Source: Trema orientale (lineage: Eukaryota > Streptophyta > Magnoliopsida > Rosales > Cannabaceae). From it: DNA of 64,000 nt. The notes under the pieces were generated by a model. The model was not told where the DNA came from. It saw only the letters and a list, made by a program, of their open reading frames with translations, and made no database searches. Of the stretch, positions 58,886 through 64,000 are shown one piece after another. The stretch is taken from contig JXTC01000270.1 of assembly GCA_002914845.1 (NCBI GenBank), forward strand, positions 38,219 to 102,218, in the 5' to 3' direction. Numbering within the stretch: the first letter of the stretch is position 1; every line of letters begins with the position of its first letter. A program made the translations under genes and the position numbers.

Positions 58886-61800
58886 TATTACAACCCGAGT
58901 TTTGAGACTGACATCTACGTATGTTCTTAACTTATTTTATTTTTAAAAGTCAGAAACTTGAGCTATGAAAATACATGATAATTTTTTTTTATTTATATAA
59001 TCCTCTCAAGGTAGTTAACCAATTATTATAAACGTCATATTAAGAAATTTAGACAAACCATTGAAGAAAACAGTATATATTTTTTTTTTGTGAAATTTTA
59101 ATAATGCACAACCAAAAAGACTTCCAGGTGAGGAAGGGGGTCACAAGCGGACATCTTAAATCCCAAGCTCTCTTTGGACGGATTTAGGTCTTTTTGACGA
59201 AGTCCATTTAGTCTTACATTTATTCAAATCAAAATATTAGATACTGAAAAAAATATTTATTTAAAAATCTTTAATTATTGAAAATATACTTCAAAATAAT
59301 ATATGATATTCTGTAAAGGGATATTTAAATAAAATTGGTCATATCATATATAGAAAATTGATTACTTAATCTTAGAGGCATAATCAAACTTAAAATTAAG
59401 ATTTTATAATTTAATATATCGTCCCGTTATTAACTTAAGAAAACATATGACTTAATCTTACATATTTAAGTAAATAATCTCGTTTAAAGAGAAGAAAATA
59501 TAAGCAGAATTTATAGCAGTGGTATCCCAAAGTTCGTATCTCGCATCCATCTCTGCCTCGATTTTAATCAACCCATTGTTCAAAACAAAAAATTCTTACC
59601 TTTGGTACCTACAATATGGACATTTACACTTCGTGAGCCTTTGCTCAATAGGTACAATTTAAACTCACAAAACATTTTATACAAACAACATTTTATGAAA
59701 GTCCAATTTTGCGTCTTTATGTTATCTTTTAACTTATTTTTTATGAAGAAATCTTTTATCATATATGTTATCATAAAATCTTTTATCTTTCTTATGGGCC
59801 CTGGTGTACATACCGAGTAAGCACTTACTATAACGCCCCTAGTTTAACCATATTGTCATATATAGCCAAACTAGGAAGTGTTATTCTTTCTTAAACATTA
59901 TCTTCAGTTTTATAAAAAGGTGGGCAAATTTGAACTTTCTAAAACTTTAAAACAAAGTAACTACATGGCATTTCTTGTTAAAAGTGTCTTTACAAAATGT
60001 ACAATCAAAAGAAGTTTTCACCAGTCTATTTTGCCATCAGTGGTAGTATTTACATTATACCAAAATATCTGAGACCAACAAAATGTCGCCCACAGCTCAA
60101 GCTCGTCCACATCTGTATGATCATGGTGACAAAAGGCAAGCCAGGAAACCAGCTAGTCAACACCAAAATGTGCCTCCTCATCTGCATCACAAGACTAAAA
60201 TGAGCTAAAGCTCAGTAAGTAAAAACTATGCATGCTTATGTATGCTTTAAAATCCCATAAAGTTCCCATAAATTTCCCATTATACCCTTTTCTTTCCTAA
60301 ACATTTGAGTCCACGTATTTTCCTTAAAAATTATTCATAGTTGGTCCCCTTAGCACACTGCGAGTCCCGTAAGTCGATAGGCCGTGATAACATTGGGCGG
60401 AAACTCTGGCCAAGAGTAAAAATAAGTTGCGACCGTTGTGTGAGGTTTTTGAAAACTCCTTCCCTCATCAAAGGGGCATCCTACACCACGCTAATATTGT
60501 CCCACTTCAACGAGACACATCATAAGATCTGCAAGTCCCGCTTCAACGGGAGATTCTGTATCAACAGACTTACCTACCTAGCTTCGACAGACTAGCAATT
60601 GTACTTAAAACTTATCTAATAAAATTGGTACAATGGTACTTACTTTCAAATATCTTGTAATAAAATTCTCAATTTGCATGCAAGACGTGCCATGCACATG
60701 CCATTTTATAACTTTCAAGAATAAGTAAGTTTCACATAATGACATCTTCCATGTAGTTCTTGTGATACAGTTGTAAGTCTTTACTTACCTAGTGTCCTGA
60801 ATAGAAATTGATAGTGGAAAGGGTCAATATCCCCTAGAGATTGGTGTGCCAATCACTTGTCATGAAATTCTTTTATTCTAGACGCATATTTTTCTAAAAT
60901 GAATGAACTAAGATACTTGGACAAGACCGAAATCAGAACTTTGACCAATTTAGGAAACTTGATCTTAAAATGACTCAGAAGTGTATAAATCACTTAAGGT
61001 ACTTGATAATCAATAACTAGCATTGAAAAAATGTTCAAAAGTGTTAAAATATGAATACTAGTTCATTAGCCCAAAAATGACCCAAAATGGCACATAATTT
61101 TGTAAAACTAGTCCAATTGCCTCTAAATGGTGCCATTTTATTTTAAAAATATTTGGACAGTACCTCCCCTAATTCTAGGACATTCTCATATAATTAAAAT
61201 CATGGTTTTAAACCTACAATAACAATTAACAATCCAATTCCCACATATACACATCAAAGAGGATCACTTAGAACAATCTAAGTGCACTTGAACTCTTTTT
61301 CGGTTTAAACAAGTTTAAAACCACTTTTATACTTGTATCTCAACAGAACCAGCCACCAAATGAGTGTAATAAATAATAAGATCAATAAAATATACACTCC
61401 AAGCTTAAGAAATCAGGTTACAAACATAGAAAACTTAATCTACTACACATGAAAACACTTAACTCCATAAATAGAAAACTTTGCGGCTTTAGGTCTAACT
61501 TTAATCCTCCACTTAAATTTTATATTTCCAGCAATATATAAGGGATCCTAGGACCATTATTCATCAAATAATAGCTTAGGTTTAAGAGCTGAAACAAAAG
61601 GAACTAACTACAATTTTGAAATCCTACATAAAGCTCACCTTGACTAGTTTGAGCTTTTGTTGAAGCTCTTACCTTCTATCTCCACCAAACTGATTCGCAA
61701 GGCTTAGAATCTGATTTTAGGACTCAAGAGAACCTAGAGGAACCATTATTTAAGTGAGAGCAAGTGGAAAATTGAAATTAAAGAAAAAGACCTAGGAAGA

Positions 61801-62835
61801 AGAACTAGTAGAATTACCTTGACTAGTTTTGATCTATCTTGCTTTCTAGAGCTCCAATTTGAGTTCTACCACTTGAAAACTCTTGGAAATGGTTTAGGGA
61901 AGTTGAGAAAAGTGCAGAAAGGTATTGGAGAGGTTCAGGTCGTGGCTGGAGAGAAAGAGAATGAAAATGACCAGATTTAGTCTAAAAGTGATACTTAATG
62001 ACTAAGAAATGGCATAACTTAAATTCTAAGGGGTATTTTCGGTATTTTGCACATTGCTTTCCATGTGTCAAGCTCTAAAACATCCTTAGCATACTCACCA
62101 CGTTGCTGGTCATTCCCATACACCCAAGTGTAGCCAAAGTTGGTGAATCCTAGTTTAGAAAGTAAAAACTAGTCATACTTTGACTTATGATCCTATATAG
62201 CCAATCTTATTGTAATTTGGTGGAACCTAGCCCCATAACCAATCATTAAACATAAAAATAAGACAATTACACTCCAATTAACATTGCAAACATAGTATTA
62301 GCACTCAATTATTAGAATGCACAAAAACGACATTACGCGATTAAGCTTAATCTAAGCTAGCTTAGTGCAACTAAATACGAATTAGTGTCCTGAGTGCCAT
62401 CTCGTGCTTACCTGGAGCCGACAAATAAAATACTATAAATGAGTCCTAGACATTGAATTAAGCGTATTTGACGTGTTAAACATACAGTGAATTCGGCTCT
62501 GAAGTGCGTGAAAACTGCATTTTACCGAAAACTACTATTTGATCAAGTTATCAACAAGCATGATCTTAATGAATGTGCACATAGTATTACTTTCATAATT
62601 ATATTCTTTGTTCTTTTAGCACACCGAGCTCTCTCTCTCTGAGGGTATTAAGCCTTTACACTGCATTAGGACATTTCGACAATCATTAGTGTAATAACAT
62701 GTATGTAAATGCACATAACATAGTAAATAAGCATGTTACTATGAAAGTGGTATTAATAAATTCTAGATGCCTAATATGCAATTAGAATATGTTTATTATT
62801 GGCTTAGTATGCATGTGAGAATCTTGGGCACCACA
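58886..62835 (-). repeat. Putative 3' LTR of element I
   Basis: The right end is secure: GGGCACCACA (62835) abuts a minus-strand purine tract (GGAGAGGAGAAT), so on the minus strand the LTR starts TGTGGTGCCC. The left end is inferred from the point where H's LTR stops (TATTACAACCCGAG at 58886). Length would be about 3.95 kb, long but possible for Tekay. An alternative left edge near 59831 (TAACGCCCCTAG) cannot be excluded. No ORF inside is convincing. Confidence 0.5.
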
Positions 62836-62874
62836 ATTCTCCTCTCCTTATAAAATTTCGTCCTCGAAATTTGC

Positions 62875-63594
62875 TTATCCAAATAAGTGTGGATACTTAG
62901 TTCTCATCTCTTCTTCTGTTTCCCATGTAGCCTCTTCCACTTCATGGTTCTTCCGCAGTACTTTGACCAAAGGGATTTTCTTGTTTCTAAGTTCCTTCTC
63001 TTTTGTATCTAAGATCTTCACTGGATGTTTCTTGTAACTCACGTCTTGACTTAGCTCTAGTTGCTCATAGTTCAAAACATGTGAAGGATTTGAAATGTAC
63101 CTTCTTAACATAGAGACATGAAATACATTGTGTACGTTTGATAATGAAGGTGGTAAAGCAAGTCTATATGCAACGTCTCCAACTTTGTCGAGTATCTCAA
63201 AAGGACCTACATATCTGGGACTTAGCTTTCCTTTCTTTCCAAATCTCATGATTCCTTTCATGGGCGCAACCTTTAGGAATACGTTATCTCCAACATTAAA
63301 TTCTAGTTTTCTTCTTTGAGGATCCGAGTAACGTTTTCGTCTACTTTGAGCAGCTAGTATCCTTTTTCGAATCTTTTCTGCTGCCTTATTTGTCTCTCTT
63401 ATCAGTTCTGGACCAAGAAATTTTCTCTCTCCCATCTCATCCCAATGAATTGGAGATCTACACTTTCTTCCATACACCGCTTCATAAAGAGGCATTTCAA
63501 TGGAAGCTTGGTAACTGTTATTATAAGAAAATTCTATAAGTGGTAGGTATTTGCTCCAAGATCCATGAAAATCCAATACAGAAGCTCTGAGCAT
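62875..63594 (-). pseudogene. Element I integrase C-terminal half and chromodomain
   Basis: 239 codons without interruption: DMLRASVLDFHGSW, YEAVYGRKCRSPIHWDE, KGIMRFGKKGKLSPRYVGPF, VFHVSMLRRYISNPSHVL. It ends in a chromodomain-like tail IPLVKVLRKNHEVEEATWET, then EEEMRTKYPHLF. This is the typical Tekay/Del arrangement. It is separated from the core by one stop codon, so pol is nearly intact here. It continues the frame of the upstream piece. Confidence 0.88.
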
Positions 63595-63636
63595 GTCTTC
63601 AAGGGTCTGTATAGTTCTCTCTGATTGCCCATCAGT

Positions 63637-64000
63637 TTAAGGATAAAAAGTTATGCTAAATGCCAATTTTGTACCCATTGCCTCTTGAACACTCCTCCAA
63701 AATTTCGAAGTAAATCTAGAATCTCGGTCAGAAATGATAACTTTTGGAACACCATGTAGTCTAACAATCTCCTGGACATATAACCAAACAAACAGGTCCA
63801 AGTTATAGGTTATTCTAACCGGAAGGAAATGAGCTGATTTGGTGTATCTATCCACAATCACCCAAATAGCATCATATCCCTTAATTGTCTTAGGAAGTCC
63901 AACAACAAGATCCATAGCAATCTCTTCCCATTTCTATTGGGGTATGTTCAAAGGTTTTAGTTTCCCAGCAGGCCTTTGATGTTCAGCTTTGACTTGCTGG
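63637..64000 (-). pseudogene. Element I integrase core (continues beyond the window)
   Basis: MDLVVGLPKTIKGYDAIWVI carries the first catalytic Asp. VPKVIISDRDSRFTSKFW carries the second. A TAA at 63637-63639 falls just before TDGQSERTIQT, which carries the catalytic Glu in the downstream frame. A TAG lies at 63934-63936, upstream of MDLVVG. Apart from these two stops the reading is clean. Upstream pol and the 5' LTR lie right of the window. Confidence 0.87.

Noticed and set aside
58886..62835. Possible small genes in the 59.5-60.6 kb stretch
   Set aside because: Frames are short, without motifs, on both strands, in what is most simply an LTR.

Overview
This is a plant nuclear window, almost certainly from a eudicot. 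It is AT-rich, holds one spliced host gene with GT-AG introns, and is otherwise filled with LTR retrotransposons and small DNA transposons. The species cannot be named from the sequence. There are no bacterial-type operons, no rRNA and no convincing tRNA gene. One assembly gap (112 N) lies at 4056-4167.

Left edge (1-3.4 kb): an intact six-exon MYB-CC transcription factor on the + strand, closely resembling Arabidopsis MYR2/MYR1 (453 aa). A non-autonomous Mutator-like element (3472-4644, 8-bp target duplication) follows about 0.7 kb after its stop codon. From 4.7 to 12 kb there are only eroded repeats: a copia-like LTR relic with a primer-binding site, a promoter-like block with three heat-shock-element modules ahead of a TATA box, a three-copy tandem repeat, an LTR relic with GC-rich palindromes, and a copia integrase remnant.

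Centre (12-46 kb): a deep retrotransposon nest, resolved by matching LTR pairs and target-site duplications. Copia LTR sequence is interrupted by Athila-like element E. E's left LTR holds a roughly 27-kb SIRE/Maximus-type copia interval, D (net about 9 kb). D carries Athila-like element A inside its 3' LTR and Athila-like element B between pol and a downstream extra ORF. B carries element C inside its 5' LTR. A, B, C, D and E all read on the minus strand. A, B and C have tRNA-Asp-type primer sites and gag remnants (plus protease in B) but no reverse transcriptase, RNase H or integrase. They share a non-coding internal block, GC-rich palindrome clusters in U3, and a hairpin at the LTR terminus. 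They look like a set of related non-autonomous families.

Right (46-64 kb): a tandem array of about 15 units of about 167 bp (46.3-48.7 kb). It is followed by a decayed + strand Ty3/gypsy chromovirus H of Tekay/Del type, whose 5' LTR contains a Tourist-like element (TTA duplication) and a 172-bp Mutator-type MITE (9-bp duplication). H's 3' LTR is cut off where a second, much better preserved Tekay-like element I (minus strand) begins. I runs off the right end of the window.

The only host gene is the MYB-CC factor. Everything else is mobile or repetitive DNA, and its interest lies in architecture, promoter motifs and insertion history.
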